From: an uncultured Mollicutes bacterium
GTDB lineage: Bacteria; Bacillota_I; Bacilli_A; RFN20; CAG-826
Direction of reading: 5' to 3'
NCBI GenBank assembly: GCA_945935945.1
Contig: CAMESA010000059.1
Coordinates: 1-6,121, forward strand
Length of the DNA: 6,121 nt
The translations under genes were made by a program, and so were the position numbers. The notes beneath the pieces were generated by a model. That model made no database searches, had not been told where the DNA came from, and saw nothing but the letters and a program-made list of their open reading frames with translations. Each line of letters starts with the position of its first letter. Within the stretch, counting starts at the first letter, position 1. Positions 5,117-6,121 of this stretch are shown here, piece by piece.

Positions 5117-6121
5117 ATGCATACAATTGATGAATTAAAGGGAATTAATGGTAAAAAAATTCTTGTTAGAGTTGATTTCAATGTCCCATTAAAAGGCGAA
5201 GAAGTTAGAGATGATAACAGAGTTGTCGCAGCTTTACCTACAATCAGAAAATTATTAAGCGAAGGTGCTGCATTAGTCTTAATGTCACATTTAGGTAAAA
5301 TTAAATGGGGTAAAGTTGATGATGCAGAAATTGAAAAACAAAAAGCTAAAAATAATATGGCTTTTGTCTACCCAGTTTTAGCTAAACATTTAGAAGGTGT
5401 AACAGTTAAATTTGTTAACGCTACACATGGCGAAGAATTAAAAAATGCTATCGCTGAATTAAAAGCTGGTGAAGTTTTACTTGTTCAAAACACAAGATAT
5501 GAAAAAGGCGAAAGCAAAAATAGCAAAGAATTATCAGCAGAATGGGCAAGTTATGTTGACGGATTCGTAATGGATGCTTTCGGAAGTGCTCATAGAGCTC
5601 ACGCTTCAACATATGGCGTTCCAGAAATCTTAAAAGCTGAAGGAAAACCAGTCGCATTAGGTTATTTAATGGAAAAAGAAGTTAAAAACTTAGGCGCATG
5701 TGTTAAAGGCGATGTCCATCCATATATTGCAATTCTTGGTGGATTCAAAGTAAGTGATAAAATCAAAGTTATCGACAGTTTACTCGGTAAATGTGACAAA
5801 ATTTTAATCGGTGGAGCTATGGCTTACACATTTATCAAAGCTCTTGGTGGAAGTGTTCCATCATGTCCAGTTGAAGATGATCAATTAGAATACGCAAGAA
5901 AATGCTACGAAAGTGGTAAAATTGTTCTTCCAGTTGATAATATCGCAGCTAATGGCTTTGATAATTACACAAAAATCGTCACAATTTCTGATAATAAAGT
6001 CATACCTGAAGGTTATGAAGGCTTAGATATTGGACCAAAAACAGCTGAAATCTTTGCTAAGGAAATCGCAAAAGCTAAATTAATCTTCTGGAATGGACCA
6101 ATGGGCGTTTTTGAAGATGAT
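5117..6121 (+). CDS. pgk: Phosphoglycerate kinase, 3' end beyond the window
   Basis: The first 335 residues of a protein of roughly 400; the frame stays open to the last base. It transfers phosphate from 1,3-bisphosphoglycerate to ADP, the step after GAPDH, in the cytoplasm. AGGAG (5106-5110) lies 6 nt before the ATG. N-domain motifs are LVRVDFNVP (16-24), R35, SHLGK (57-61), QNTRYEKGE (124-132) and DAFGSAHRAHAST (153-165). C-domain nucleotide-site motifs are ILGGFKVSDKI (206-216), IGGAMAYTF (231-239), LDIGPKT (303-309) and FWNGPMGVFE (324-333). Three differences from the common sequence stand out: K61 replaces the Arg of SHLGRP that contacts 3-phosphoglycerate; an insertion-like IKWGKVDDAEIEKQKAKNN follows (62-80); and F210 replaces the usual Ala of GGAKV beside the adenine pocket. 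The rest is intact, so activity is expected. Confidence 0.97.
   Translation, partial: MHTIDELKGINGKKILVRVDFNVPLKGEEVRDDNRVVAALPTIRKLLSEGAALVLMSHLGKIKWGKVDDAEIEKQKAKNNMAFVYPVLAKHLEGVTVKFVNATHGEELKNAIAELKAGEVLLVQNTRYEKGESKNSKELSAEWASYVDGFVMDAFGSAHRAHASTYGVPEILKAEGKPVALGYLMEKEVKNLGACVKGDVHPYIAILGGFKVSDKIKVIDSLLGKCDKILIGGAMAYTFIKALGGSVPSCPVEDDQLEYARKCYESGKIVLPVDNIAANGFDNYTKIVTISDNKVIPEGYEGLDIGPKTAEIFAKEIAKAKLIFWNGPMGVFEDD

Noticed and set aside
5448..5657. Minus-strand open frame of 69 codons
   Set aside because: It lies wholly inside pgk and shows no recognisable protein features; a shadow frame.
1..6121. Mycoplasma-type genetic code (TGA as Trp), suggested by the AT richness
   Set aside because: TGA ends mnmG and parA at the expected family lengths, and Trp codons are TGG throughout.
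1..6121. tRNA or rRNA genes, insertion sequences, toxin-antitoxin or defence genes
   Set aside because: None seen on reading both strands; all sizeable frames are accounted for by housekeeping genes.

Overview
The window is an AT-rich bacterial chromosome segment that uses the standard bacterial code: TGA ends mnmG and parA, and Trp is encoded by TGG. Gene content and protein style point to Bacillota, most likely a low-GC Bacilli or Erysipelotrichia-like lineage (former 'Tenericutes relatives'). The order mnmG-rsmG-parA-parB is the classic origin-proximal arrangement of this phylum. This placement is an inference from gene order and motifs, not from a database search.

Layout. Positions 1-293 hold the C-terminal end of mnmG (tRNA wobble-uridine modification). 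It overlaps rsmG (16S rRNA G527 methyltransferase) by 4 nt. parA follows 1 nt after rsmG and overlaps parB by 8 nt. These four tightly packed genes form one translationally coupled + strand unit. The ParA is conventional, but the ParB is unusually divergent in its CTP-binding motifs, its N-terminal ParA-contact peptide and its DNA-binding region. From about 2600, a complete FMN riboswitch with a terminator-like expression platform controls a riboflavin ECF-transporter S component (RibU). Directly behind the ribU stop codon lies an array of six 11-bp direct repeats, followed by a bidirectional terminator shared with a convergent small ferredoxin gene on the - strand.

The ferredoxin gene and gap (glyceraldehyde-3-phosphate dehydrogenase) diverge from a 229-bp, very AT-rich region. 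It holds a promoter for each gene and two perfect palindromes of unknown role. gap is followed by a strong hairpin terminator and, only 23 nt later, by pgk (phosphoglycerate kinase), which runs off the window end. gap and pgk catalyse consecutive glycolytic steps and probably share one promoter, with the hairpin lowering or processing the downstream message.

Most of the window is ordinary housekeeping DNA. I see no defence system, mobile element or CRISPR array. The points most worth following are the divergent ParB with no recognisable parS in view, the helically phased 11-bp repeat array, and the compact riboswitch platform in which the terminator stem also covers part of the ribosome binding site.
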